Shown here one piece after another: positions 14,464 to 21,701 of a DNA stretch of 21,701 nt; position 1 is the first letter of the stretch; each line of letters begins with the position of its first letter. Source of the DNA: an uncultured Chlamydiae bacterium (lineage in GTDB: Bacteria; Chlamydiota; Chlamydiia; Chlamydiales; SM23-39). The stretch covers positions 1 through 21,701 of the forward strand of contig CAISYW010000157.1 in NCBI GenBank assembly GCA_903889795.1, in the 5' to 3' direction. Made by a program: the position numbers and the translations under genes. The notes beneath the pieces were generated by a model. The model was not told the origin of the DNA and did not search any database. It saw only the letters and a program-made list of their open reading frames with translations.

Positions 14464-14796
14464 ATGAGTAAATGGATTCGAAAAGGTGATCGTGTTCTCG
14501 TCACCACCGGAAACGATAAGGGGAAAGCGGGAGAAGTTCTATCTCGCAATGAGGATCGGATAGTAGTGCAGGGCATCAATATCCGAAAAAAACACTTGCG
14601 ACGTACACAGGAAATGCAGGGCGGGCGAATAGTGGAAATGGAAGTTCCGATTCACGTTTCAAACGTAAAACTCTGTAATAAAGACAATCAGCCAATATGG
14701 CTGAAAGTTAAAGTTGAAAAAAATGGCGAGAGATCTCTTGTGTTTCTCGATGGTTCGAAAGAGACCGTTTATCGCTCAGTGAAAAAACCCGCATAG
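14464..14796 (+). CDS. rplX: 50S ribosomal protein L24
   Basis: Assembly-initiating protein at the tunnel exit. A KOW motif is clear near the start (RKGDRVLVTTGNDKGKAGEV, 5-24). QGGRIVEMEVPIHVSNVKL follows as expected. AGGTGAAGG overlaps the end of rplN as ribosome site. Length 110 is normal. Confidence 0.96.
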   Translation: MSKWIRKGDRVLVTTGNDKGKAGEVLSRNEDRIVVQGINIRKKHLRRTQEMQGGRIVEMEVPIHVSNVKLCNKDNQPIWLKVKVEKNGERSLVFLDGSKETVYRSVKKPA

Positions 14797-14801
14797 GTAT
14801 T

Positions 14802-15335
14802 ATGTCTAGACTCCAGAATAAGTATAAAGAGGTAGTGCTCCCCGAGTTAATCGCGCGGCATTCAGATCTAAACGTCATGGAGCTGCCTGTGCTGAAAAAA
14901 ATTGTTATCAGCATGGGTATTTCAGAAGCGTTAAAAGATAAAAATGCGATTCAAGACCACAGTAAGGAACTTACTTTACTGTCAGGTCAAAAACCTATCG
15001 TTACTCGATCAAAGAAAGCAATATCGAACTTTAAACTGCGAGAAAATCAAGCGGTTGGTTTGATGGTTACTCTTCGCGGAAAGCGGATGTACGATTTTCT
15101 TGATCGTTTTTGCAATATAGTGTCGCCTCGTATACATGACTTTCGTGGGTTTAACAAAAAAGGCGATGGTCGAGGAAACTATAATTTTGGCATCGAAGAT
15201 CAGCAAATTTATCCTGAGATTAATCTCGATGAAGTCAAGCGTCCCCAGGGAATGAATATTACGCTTGTGACTACTGCCAAAAACGATACGGATTGCATTG
15301 AATTATTAACCCTGCTCGGCTTCCCGTTTAAGTAA
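14802..15335 (+). CDS. rplE: 50S ribosomal protein L5
   Basis: Binds 5S rRNA in the central protuberance. LKKIVISMGI (31-40), SGQKPIVTRSKKAISNFKLR (61-80), PRIHDFRGF (109-117) and GNYNFGIEDQ (125-134) match the family. Length 177 is near standard. In most bacteria rpsN follows here; instead rpsH starts 10 bases later. Confidence 0.97.
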   Translation: MSRLQNKYKEVVLPELIARHSDLNVMELPVLKKIVISMGISEALKDKNAIQDHSKELTLLSGQKPIVTRSKKAISNFKLRENQAVGLMVTLRGKRMYDFLDRFCNIVSPRIHDFRGFNKKGDGRGNYNFGIEDQQIYPEINLDEVKRPQGMNITLVTTAKNDTDCIELLTLLGFPFK

Positions 15336-15345
15336 AAGGAGATAT

Positions 15346-15738
15346 ATGGCTTTTAATGATCCCATTGCTGAAATGCTGACGAAAATTCGAAATGCGAAAA
15401 ATGCTCAGCATCGTTACGTGGATATGAGCAGCAGCAAAATTAAACTGAAAATTCTTGAGATTTTGAAGCTGAACGGATTTATTGAAAATTTTCTCGTAAA
15501 TGACGAGATGCATAAGATCAGAGTCTTTTTACGGTATGTAAAAAACCGGCGAAGCATTCTGAACGGATTGGATCGAATTTCAACACCTGGCGGACGTAGA
15601 TATGTAAAGCACCAGGAGATTCCATACGTGTTCAATGGAATGGGTTTAGCGATTATTTCTACGTGTAAAGGAATCATTGATGGCGATACTGCCCGCAATT
15701 TGAAAGTTGGCGGCGAGCTCTTGTGTACGATTTGGTAA
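15346..15738 (+). CDS. rpsH: 30S ribosomal protein S8
   Basis: Binds the central 16S domain; in E. coli it represses the spc operon. DPIAEMLTKIRNAKNA (5-20), ISTPGGRRY (78-86) and GLAIISTCKGI (100-110) are typical, although the end after KVGGELLC is short. A strong AAAGGAGA (15336-15342) precedes the ATG. Direct joining to rplE without rpsN is consistent with chlamydiae. Confidence 0.97.
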   Translation: MAFNDPIAEMLTKIRNAKNAQHRYVDMSSSKIKLKILEILKLNGFIENFLVNDEMHKIRVFLRYVKNRRSILNGLDRISTPGGRRYVKHQEIPYVFNGMGLAIISTCKGIIDGDTARNLKVGGELLCTIW

Positions 15739-15756
15739 TGGCTGGAGGAAATCGAA

Positions 15757-16308
15757 ATGTCTAGATTGGGAAAGACCCCTATTGCTTTGCCAAAGGGCGT
15801 CGAGGTAAAGGGCTCAAAAGATGGAAGCGTTCATGTGAAAGGCCCTAAGGGAACAGTGCAGCTTCAATTGCCTGCAGGGATTCTTTTTAAAATTGAAGAT
15901 CAAATGATCATTGTTGAGCGCGATGAAGTGATAGAACCTGATAATGCGCTATATGGTCTTTACTGGTCTCTATTGAGGAATTGCATCATTGGTGTCTCTG
16001 AGGGATTTGAGAAGAAATTAACTCTTATCGGTGTTGGTTATCGCGCTGCTGTTGCCGGGGACAAGCTTGATCTTCAACTCGGTTTTTCTCACCCTACAGC
16101 GGTTGAGATTCCTAAATCGCTTCAAGTCGCTGTCGAAAAAGGTACTGTTATCACTGTCAAAGGAATTGACAAACATACAGTGGGTCAATTTGCCGCTACT
16201 GTTCGAGCCATGAAGCCGCCGGAACCGTACAAAGGCAAGGGAATTCGCTACGAAAACGAATTTGTTCGCAAGAAAGAAGGAAAGGCTGCTAAAGCGGCTG
16301 CTAAGTAA
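15757..16308 (+). CDS. rplF: 50S ribosomal protein L6
   Basis: Lies near the factor-binding site at the base of the L7/L12 stalk. MSRLGKTPIALPKGVEV, LIGVGYRAAVAGDKLDLQLG (91-110) and the signature PPEPYKGKGIRY (154-165) are present. The C-terminal run KKEGKAAKAAAK is basic and Ala-rich. GGAGG about nine bases upstream supports the start. Confidence 0.98.
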   Translation: MSRLGKTPIALPKGVEVKGSKDGSVHVKGPKGTVQLQLPAGILFKIEDQMIIVERDEVIEPDNALYGLYWSLLRNCIIGVSEGFEKKLTLIGVGYRAAVAGDKLDLQLGFSHPTAVEIPKSLQVAVEKGTVITVKGIDKHTVGQFAATVRAMKPPEPYKGKGIRYENEFVRKKEGKAAKAAAK

Positions 16309-16326
16309 CCCGAGGGAAAATAGCAA

Positions 16327-16698
16327 ATGGATCATTCATTAAAAAGACGAAAAAGAGCCCGATTGGGACGCGTTAGGCGTGTTCGAGGGCAGATCCGGGG
16401 AACTGCGCTGAAGCCTCGTCTATCTGTCTATAAATCCAATTCTCATATTTACGCACAATTGATCGACGATGATAATCGGATCACCCTTGGCGGAATTGGT
16501 ACATTATCCAAGCAGAATCAAAAAACAGAGAATAATCGTAAATGTACAGCTGCTGCACGACATATTGGGACTGAAATCGCGCAAATCGCAAAGCAAAAGA
16601 ATATCCTAACGGTCGTTTTTGATCGGGGTCGTTTTAAGTTTCATGGTACGATCGCAGTTCTCGCTAACGCCGCTCGTGAAGCTGGCTTGCAATTTTAA
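16327..16698 (+). CDS. rplR: 50S ribosomal protein L18
   Basis: 5S rRNA-binding partner of L5. A basic start (LKRRKRARLGRVRR) is followed by LKPRLSVYKSNSHIYAQLID, and the end has VVFDRGRFKFHGTIAVLANAAREAGLQF, the family's conserved closing block. An unremarkable 123 residues. Confidence 0.97.
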   Translation: MDHSLKRRKRARLGRVRRVRGQIRGTALKPRLSVYKSNSHIYAQLIDDDNRITLGGIGTLSKQNQKTENNRKCTAAARHIGTEIAQIAKQKNILTVVFDRGRFKFHGTIAVLANAAREAGLQF

Positions 16699-16712
16699 CT
16701 CTAGGACTAGAA

Positions 16713-17213
16713 ATGGTTAAACAAATGGATAAAAAACGCCAGGAAGACTTCGACACGGAATTTGAGGAAAAAGTCCTCTATATTAACCGATGTTCAAAAG
16801 TTGTTAAAGGTGGACGCAAGTTTAGCTTTTCTGCTCTGATCTTAGTCGGAGATGGGCAAGGACATGTTGGCTATGGATTTGCGAAAGCGAATGAAGTGTC
16901 GGATGCGATACGCAAAGGAAGCGAAGCGGCCCGAAAGAATATTATTACGATTGAAATGGATAAGACGACGATTCCTCACGAAGTTTATGTCGTGTGGGAC
17001 GGAGCTAAGGTTCTTTTCAAGCCTGCACCTGAAGGATCAGGAATTGTTGCGGGAACGAAAGTTCGATCAATTCTTGAGGTTGGCGGAATCAAAGATGTTA
17101 TTGCAAAGAGCTTGGGTTCAAGCAATCCGCTAAATTTAGTCAGAGCCACTTTCAAAGCTTTGAAAATGATGAAAAATCGCAAGCAGTGTCTTGCGGAACG
17201 TAAAGGGGCATAA
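16713..17213 (+). CDS. rpsE: 30S ribosomal protein S5
   Basis: Works with S4 and S12 on decoding accuracy. The double-stranded-RNA-binding part shows GGRKFSFSALILVGDGQG (33-50). GSGIVAGTKVRSILEVGGI and the following GSSNPLNLVRATFKALKMM are typical of the C-terminal domain. AGGA six bases before ATG 16713 fixes the start; ATG 16725 is the other option. L30 (rpmD), which usually follows, is missing: rplO starts three bases after the stop. Confidence 0.97.
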   Translation: MVKQMDKKRQEDFDTEFEEKVLYINRCSKVVKGGRKFSFSALILVGDGQGHVGYGFAKANEVSDAIRKGSEAARKNIITIEMDKTTIPHEVYVVWDGAKVLFKPAPEGSGIVAGTKVRSILEVGGIKDVIAKSLGSSNPLNLVRATFKALKMMKNRKQCLAERKGA

Positions 17214-17216
17214 TCG

Positions 17217-17675
17217 ATGGTCAATCTATCCCAATTGAAAAACACATCCAGGCCCAAAAAGAAGATTCAACGAGTTGGTCGAGGTATTGGTTCCAAGCGT
17301 GGTGCAACTTCTGGCCGAGGAACAAAAGGCGATGGAAGTCGACGTGGTTATTCGCGACGTTTCGGTTACGAAGGCGGTCAAGTTCCTTTGTATCGGAAAT
17401 TGCCTGTTCGAGGATTTACACGCGGACGTTTTGAAAAACCATCAATTGCAATCACTCTTGCAACTTTAGAAAGAAATTTTTCTGATGGCGAATCGGTGAA
17501 TTATGAGACCTTGCTGCAGAAAGGGTTGATTCCTCGTCGGCTTCCCGGCGGAGTGAAGATTTTGTCGACGGGTGAATTGACGAAGAAAGTTAAGATTGAA
17601 GCTCATGCCTATTCGGCTGCTGCACGTGTGAAGCTTGAAGCTCGATCCATTCCATTCGAAGTAATTGGTGGGTAA
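17217..17675 (+). CDS. rplO: 50S ribosomal protein L15
   Basis: Late-assembly large-subunit protein. The extended basic N-terminus GRGIGSKRGATSGRGTKG (21-38) and YEGGQVPLYRKLPVRGF (51-67) are diagnostic; the C-terminal fold ends KLEARSIPFEVIGG. Length 152 is normal. It directly follows rpsE, and secY follows after 18 bases, the usual spc order apart from the missing rpmD. Confidence 0.97.
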   Translation: MVNLSQLKNTSRPKKKIQRVGRGIGSKRGATSGRGTKGDGSRRGYSRRFGYEGGQVPLYRKLPVRGFTRGRFEKPSIAITLATLERNFSDGESVNYETLLQKGLIPRRLPGGVKILSTGELTKKVKIEAHAYSAAARVKLEARSIPFEVIGG

Positions 17676-17693
17676 CTAAGGTAACTTAACATC

Positions 17694-19064
17694 ATGTTTG
17701 ACGCGATACGACGTGTTTTTGCAATTCCTGAATTGCGCACAAAGATTATTTTTACTTTGTCTCTGCTGGCCGTATGCCGGATTGGAGCCTATGTGCCTGT
17801 TCCGGGAATAAATGCGGATGTCGCGATTATGATGTTTAAATATGCGACGAGAGGCGGTCAAAATTTGTTTCAGCTCGTCGATATTTTTTCTGGCGGTGCT
17901 TTTGCTCAAATGACCGTTTTTGCCTTGGGTGTGATGCCATATATTTCTGCATCCATTATTTTACAGGTTTTGATAACGGTTGTACCCACTTTACAGCGTG
18001 AAATTCGTGAAAGTCCCGATCATGGCCGCCGCAAACTTTCAAAGTGGACTCGGATGGCGACTCTCTTACTCGCCCTTTTACAGTCATCTTTGTATGCGAG
18101 ATATGCGGTGACTATGAATCAGTCGCATCCAGGGATTATAGTATCAGATATTCTCGATGTGCAGATTTTGGGTTTTTCATGGCTTTTTTATCTTGCTTTC
18201 GTCTTTACGATGACAGCAGGAACTTTGCTGCTAATGTGGATTGGGGAGCAGATTACTGAAAAAGGAATTGGAAACGGCATTAGCATCATTATTGCTGTGG
18301 GAATTCTCTCTTCCTTACCGATGACAATTGGCTCTGTGATTAAGCAACTGAATATGGAATCTCAAGAACCGGGGCAGCTAACTTTTTCGACTCTTGTTGT
18401 TCTTTGCTTAATGTTTGTTTTTATTATCATAGGAACGATTCTGGTTATTCAGGGTCAGCGCCGCATTCCACTTCAATATGCCAGACGCATTGTTGGACGG
18501 CACGAAGTACAAGGTTCAAATTCTCATATACCGCTTAAAATTAATTATGCCGGTGTTATTCCCGTAATTTTCGCCGCTTCTGTATTGATGTTTCCCGCGA
18601 CGATCGGACAATTTATGGGTAAAAATAGTTGGTTGGGTCAGGCGTCGAGTTATTTGGTTCCCGGAACTTGGGTATATCTCACGCTTTATGTCTTTCTTAT
18701 TTTATTTTTTACTTACTTTTGGACAGCGACTCAATTTAAACCTGACCAAATTGCATCCGATATGAAGAAGAACGGCGCTTTTATACCCGGCATTCGCCAA
18801 GGAAAGCCCACACAGGATTTTCTTGAACAGACAATGAATCGGGTGACGCTTGCCGGAGCGGTTTTTCTCGCTATTATTGCTATTTTGCCGACGATTGTCG
18901 GGCGATTAATGGGTGTGGACGCACGGATTAGCCAATTTTTTGGAGGAACCTCATTGTTGATCTTGGTGGGTGTGATTCTCGACACAACAAAACAGGTTGA
19001 GTCTCACTTACTTATGAAGCGATATGACGGTTTTATGAAGAGGGGACGCGTTAAGGGACGTTAA
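17694..19064 (+). CDS. secY: Sec translocase channel subunit SecY
   Basis: Ten-helix channel protein that, with SecE and SecG, passes proteins across or into the inner membrane. Both family signatures are visible: GVMPYISASIILQ (79-91) and MWIGEQITEKGIGNGISIII (181-200). FIPGIRQGKPT (363-373) matches the cytosolic loop used by SecA and the ribosome. Length 456 is close to other chlamydial SecY proteins. AAGGT precedes the ATG. The basic C-terminus (MKRYDGFMKRGRVKGR) is cytosolic. Confidence 0.98.
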   Translation: MFDAIRRVFAIPELRTKIIFTLSLLAVCRIGAYVPVPGINADVAIMMFKYATRGGQNLFQLVDIFSGGAFAQMTVFALGVMPYISASIILQVLITVVPTLQREIRESPDHGRRKLSKWTRMATLLLALLQSSLYARYAVTMNQSHPGIIVSDILDVQILGFSWLFYLAFVFTMTAGTLLLMWIGEQITEKGIGNGISIIIAVGILSSLPMTIGSVIKQLNMESQEPGQLTFSTLVVLCLMFVFIIIGTILVIQGQRRIPLQYARRIVGRHEVQGSNSHIPLKINYAGVIPVIFAASVLMFPATIGQFMGKNSWLGQASSYLVPGTWVYLTLYVFLILFFTYFWTATQFKPDQIASDMKKNGAFIPGIRQGKPTQDFLEQTMNRVTLAGAVFLAIIAILPTIVGRLMGVDARISQFFGGTSLLILVGVILDTTKQVESHLLMKRYDGFMKRGRVKGR

Positions 19065-19068
19065 AAGT

Positions 19069-19098
19069 TTGTAAGTTAACAAGTTCATGTGTTATTTT
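19069..19098 (+). promoter_or_regulatory. Candidate promoter for the alpha-type segment, with GTTAAC site
   Basis: TTGTAA (19069-19074) and TATTTT (19093-19098) lie 18 bases apart, each matching 4 of 6 consensus bases. The 77-base gap between secY and rpsM is one of the longest in the ribosomal run and holds no rpmJ, so an internal promoter is plausible. AGTTAACAA (19074-19082) in the spacer is the same 9-mer found in both arms of the lpxA-fmt repeat. Confidence 0.35.
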
Positions 19099-19141
19099 AT
19101 AGTGCGTTTCCCTGCAGAACAGTTAAAATGAAGGAAGAAGA

Positions 19142-19510
19142 ATGCCTAGAATCATCGGTATTGATATCCCAGGAAATAAAAGACTTGAAGTGGCTCTTAC
19201 TTATCTTTTCGGCATCGGACAGACTCTATCGAGCCAGATCATTGAGAAGCTTAGTTTGGATAAGGATATGAGAGCGCAAAATCTAACGGAAGATGATATC
19301 GCGAAAATCAATGCGATACTTCAGACAGAATATGTTGTTGAAGGGGATTTGCGCCGTCAAGTTCAAAATAACATAAAGCGATTGATCGGGATTAACTGTT
19401 ATCGCGGAATGCGCCACCGACTTGGACTACCTGTACGTGGACAGAGAACCCGTACGAATGCACGTACGCGTAAAGGCAAACGCAAAACAGTAGCGAACAA
19501 AAAGATTTAA
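19142..19510 (+). CDS. rpsM: 30S ribosomal protein S13
   Basis: Small-subunit head protein that contacts P-site tRNA and bridges to L5. RIIGIDIPGNKRLEVALTYL and FGIG (23-26) form the family start. The closing block includes YRGMRHRLGLPVRGQRT (87-103) and then a basic tail. AAGGAAG precedes the ATG. It heads the second part of the operon, followed by rpsK, rpoA and rplQ. Confidence 0.97.
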   Translation: MPRIIGIDIPGNKRLEVALTYLFGIGQTLSSQIIEKLSLDKDMRAQNLTEDDIAKINAILQTEYVVEGDLRRQVQNNIKRLIGINCYRGMRHRLGLPVRGQRTRTNARTRKGKRKTVANKKI

Positions 19511-19534
19511 TGATTGTTAAAGGAGAATTGACCC

Positions 19535-19951
19535 TTGTCTAAGCAAGAACAAAAAGCACCGCCGAAAAAGAGTGGAGTACGGGTTAAGAAGAAGGTCCAG
19601 CGCACTGTTCCTGCTGGAATTGCTCATGTCCAAGCAACTTTTAATAACACGATCGTCAGCATTACTGACCTGGCAGGCAATGTTATCGCTTGGTCCTCAG
19701 CGGGAAAATCAAATTTTTCCGGTTCACGCAAATCATCTGCTTTTGCTGCTACTGTAGCGGCTCAAAACGCCGGCCGCGAAGCGATGGGTGTGGGCATGAA
19801 AGAGTGTGAAGTGAATCTCAATGGACCCGGAGCTGGACGAGAGTCGGCCGTACGTGGTCTCCAGAGTGCAGGTCTTGCGATCACAATTATTCGTGACCGT
19901 ACTCCTGTTCCGCATAATGGGTGCAGACCCCGTAAGCGCAGACGCGTTTAA
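19535..19951 (+). CDS. rpsK: 30S ribosomal protein S11
   Basis: Platform protein near the mRNA exit and the E site. AGIAHVQATFNNTIVSITD (27-45), SGSRKSSAFAATVAAQ and the C-terminal VPHNGCRPRKRRRV (125-138) are diagnostic. The start is TTG 19535, with AGGAGA (19521-19526) eight bases upstream; a stop codon at 19529-19531 in this frame excludes a longer form. rpsD, which follows rpsK in many bacteria, is absent. Confidence 0.97.
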   Translation: MSKQEQKAPPKKSGVRVKKKVQRTVPAGIAHVQATFNNTIVSITDLAGNVIAWSSAGKSNFSGSRKSSAFAATVAAQNAGREAMGVGMKECEVNLNGPGAGRESAVRGLQSAGLAITIIRDRTPVPHNGCRPRKRRRV

Positions 19952-19972
19952 AAACCGTAGAGGAGTCGCAAC

Positions 19973-21070
19973 ATGGTAGTCAAGTATGGCAAATTCGAAA
20001 TGCCAGATAAAATCAAGATAGATGATTCGAGCAAATCGAATACCTTTGCCCGATTTATCGTTGAGCCTTTTGAAAGAGGATTCGGACATACGGTTGGTAA
20101 CGCATTGCGCAGAATTATGTTGGGCGCTTTGGAGTCACCATCGATTTTGTCTGTCCGCATTGAAGGAGTTCCCCATGAGTATATGGCCGTTGAGGGAATT
20201 ACTCAGGATATGACACATATTATCCTGAATCTCAAAGGTTCGCTATTAAGACGGCTTAATTTGGAAGATGAGCGTTCCGCACGTGAAATTCGTCTTTTGA
20301 CCAAAGTACTTGAAGTGACCGATGAGATGATCGAAAAAGGCAACGGGGAATATCGAGTTGTTTTGAAGGATCTGATGGGCTCTGATGAATATGAAATATT
20401 CAATCCTGATCATCATATTTTTACAGTGACAAAACCGATGTCAAGACGCATTGATCTCCGTATTTCGAATGGACGAGGATATGTGCCCTCTGAAAGGCAC
20501 TCTTTCGAACAGATGCACGATGAGATTATCATTGACTCTGCTTTTTCACCTGTACGTCTTGTCAATTATTATGTAGAAAACACACGTGTTGGCCAAGATA
20601 CTGACTATGATCGTTTGATTTTGGAAGTGACTACAGATGGTCGTGTGACGCCCGTTGAAGCTCTTGCTTTTGCTGCACAGATTGGTATTCAGCATTTTCA
20701 AGTTTTCGCTTCAATCAAATCGCATTCTCTCGTTTTCGATAAGGGTGAAATGGTTGTTAATCGCGACCGTGATGAGATCTTGCAAAAACTGGCTCTTAAG
20801 ATTAATGAGATCGAACTTTCAGTGCGCTCGACAAACTGTCTAGCCAATGCAAATATAGAAACGATTGGCGAGTTGGTCGTGATGCCGGAATCGGATATGT
20901 TGCGATTCCGCAATTTTGGGAAAAAATCTCTAACGGAGATTAAGCAGAAGCTAGACGAGCTAGCCCTCTCTTTAGGCATGGATCTCTCAAAATATGGCAT
21001 CAATCGCGATAATATCAAATCGGTTATTTCAAACTATCTGCAAGAAAAAATGGGAAATGTTGAAGTATGA
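19973..21070 (+). CDS. rpoA: DNA-directed RNA polymerase subunit alpha
   Basis: Dimer that nucleates RNA polymerase assembly. The N-terminal domain has FIVEPFERGFGHTVGNALRR (28-47), and the segment near HEYMAVEGITQDMTHIILNL is conserved. The C-terminal domain (about 275-345) includes SVRSTNCL, where Arg285 corresponds to E. coli Arg265 that contacts UP elements, and NFGKKSLTEIKQKL. Length 365 is above the ~329 of E. coli, as in chlamydiae, with an extra tail to EKMGNVEV. AGGAG precedes the ATG. The stop overlaps the rplQ start (ATGA). Confidence 0.98.
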   Translation: MVVKYGKFEMPDKIKIDDSSKSNTFARFIVEPFERGFGHTVGNALRRIMLGALESPSILSVRIEGVPHEYMAVEGITQDMTHIILNLKGSLLRRLNLEDERSAREIRLLTKVLEVTDEMIEKGNGEYRVVLKDLMGSDEYEIFNPDHHIFTVTKPMSRRIDLRISNGRGYVPSERHSFEQMHDEIIIDSAFSPVRLVNYYVENTRVGQDTDYDRLILEVTTDGRVTPVEALAFAAQIGIQHFQVFASIKSHSLVFDKGEMVVNRDRDEILQKLALKINEIELSVRSTNCLANANIETIGELVVMPESDMLRFRNFGKKSLTEIKQKLDELALSLGMDLSKYGINRDNIKSVISNYLQEKMGNVEV

Positions 21071-21492
21071 GACATGCAAAGCACACGTTTAAAATTGGCC
21101 GTACCGGATCACATCGGCGTTGTATGTTGGCCAATATGATGAAATCGCTCATTGAAAATGAACGAATATCAACAACTGTTGCGAAAGCGAAAGAGCTTCG
21201 TCGTTATGCAGATCGTATGATTACTTTAGCCAAGCGTAATACGTTGGCTTCGAAGCGCGATGCGATTGCACAGATGCACATCGTCTTTAATCATCTATCG
21301 ACGAAAGAAGCTCGCGACGTGAAAGCGGGAGATACCTCATCGTATTCACGCGATCGTTTGGTCATCAGTAAGTTGTTTGGTCCCTTACGCGAACGATTTT
21401 TGGAGCGTAAAGGCGGTTATACGCGCATTATTCGTACAGCGGATCGGGTCGGAGACAGTGCTCCAACTTGCTATATTGAATATCTCAAATAA
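21067..21492 (+). CDS. rplQ: 50S ribosomal protein L17
   Basis: Large-subunit protein at the tunnel exit. MRHAKHTFKIGRTGSHRRCM, LIENERISTTVAKAKELRRY (28-47) and the closing GGYTRIIRTADRVGDSA are typical. Length 141 is longer than E. coli (127) because of extra residues in the middle and end. It is the last gene of the operon; an intrinsic terminator starts nine bases after its stop. Confidence 0.98.
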   Translation: MRHAKHTFKIGRTGSHRRCMLANMMKSLIENERISTTVAKAKELRRYADRMITLAKRNTLASKRDAIAQMHIVFNHLSTKEARDVKAGDTSSYSRDRLVISKLFGPLRERFLERKGGYTRIIRTADRVGDSAPTCYIEYLK

Positions 21493-21500
21493 ATTTTTAT

Positions 21501-21541
21501 TCAAACACCCCTTGCTCTTCGTTTGGGGTGTTTGATTTTTT
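21501..21541 (+). terminator. Intrinsic terminator of the ribosomal operon
   Basis: TCAAACACCCC (21501-21511) and GGGGTGTTTGA (21525-21535) form a perfect 11-bp stem with a 13-base loop, followed by six T (21536-21541). This is the strongest terminator in the window and marks the 3' end of the rplC-rplQ run. Confidence 0.93.
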
Positions 21542-21551
21542 ATTAGAAACG

Positions 21552-21576
21552 AAACCCGTTCATTCGAACGAGGTTT
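21552..21576. other. Second hairpin downstream of the terminator
   Basis: AAACCCGTTC (21552-21561) pairs with GAACGAGGTTT (21566-21576) through ten base pairs with A21571 bulged and a four-base loop. It may be a backup terminator or one serving a leftward gene beyond the window. From here to 21701 I see no gene I can support. Confidence 0.4.
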
Positions 21577-21701
21577 TCAATTTATTAATCAATACAATGA
21601 ATTTCTTTTTAAAGGATCTCCACCATACAGATGTTTCTCAGAATCTCTCTAAGGCTCTTCCGAGGGAATAGATGGTTCCGTAAAAACTGAGCTTTACAAT
21701 C

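Noticed and set aside
19065..19141. Possible rpmJ (L36) between secY and rpsM
   Set aside because: Only 77 bases, and no reading with the cysteine-rich L36 pattern.
21597..21671. Small plus-strand frame of 24 codons (MNFFLKDLHHTDVS...)
   Set aside because: No ribosome site, very short, no family resemblance; possible by chance in 160 bases.
21609..21701. Minus-strand frame open from the right edge (30 codons)
   Set aside because: It could be the end of a leftward gene, but 30 codons without a recognisable pattern is not enough support.
1..21701. CRISPR arrays, tRNA or rRNA genes, insertion sequences
   Set aside because: No spaced direct repeats, cloverleaf-like segments, transposase-like frames or terminal repeats were seen on reading.

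Overview
The window reads as part of a chromosome from a member of the phylum Chlamydiota. Three things point there. (1) The gene order lnt-lpxC-fabZ-lpxA-fmt-[insert]-rplC ... rplQ is the order I recall for Chlamydia trachomatis CT534 back to CT506. (2) The ribosomal run starts at rplC without rpsJ and has no rpsN, rpmD, rpmJ or rpsD in the places where most bacteria keep them. (3) Ribosomal proteins L2 and L23 carry sequence features I associate with chlamydiae. Base composition looks moderate (low to mid 40s % GC by eye, not computed). The insert before rplC differs from that of Chlamydia, so an environmental, amoeba- or arthropod-associated family (for example Waddlia-like or Parachlamydia-like) is more likely than Chlamydiaceae. 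The species cannot be fixed from this sequence alone.

Region 1 (1-1244): the possible 3' tail of a plus-strand gene, then a minus-strand Nol1/Nop2/Sun (m5C) RNA methyltransferase. Region 2 (1358-6827): a tight plus-strand envelope cluster with a DoxX-like membrane protein, lnt (lipoprotein N-acylation), lpxC, fabZ and lpxA (lipid A and fatty acid synthesis), followed by fmt (initiator tRNA formylation). A long inverted repeat separates lpxA from fmt. Region 3 (6828-9158): an accessory island. It holds two tandem paralogues of exactly 247 codons with a bilobed hydrophobic segment near the C-terminus, resembling chlamydial inclusion-membrane (Inc) proteins, and then a small membrane-anchored protein with two SLBB (beta-grasp) units. 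This island sits exactly where C. trachomatis has CT529/Cap1, an Inc protein. Region 4 (9159-9386): the leader of the ribosomal operon. Region 5 (9387-21492): 22 genes of the S10-spc-alpha type (rplC D W B, rpsS, rplV, rpsC, rplP, rpmC, rpsQ, rplN X E, rpsH, rplF R, rpsE, rplO, secY, rpsM, rpsK, rpoA, rplQ), closed by a strong intrinsic terminator at 21501-21541. The last 160 bases show only a second weak hairpin.

Functionally, most of the window is housekeeping: outer-membrane lipid synthesis, lipoprotein maturation, translation initiation, ribosome assembly, the Sec channel and RNA polymerase alpha. The part worth a second look is the island between fmt and rplC: a tandem pair of probable inclusion-membrane or host-interaction proteins with signs of their own regulation (a promoter, and a Shine-Dalgarno sequence that can pair with an upstream segment), plus a cysteine-rich SLBB protein that may start at an ATT codon.
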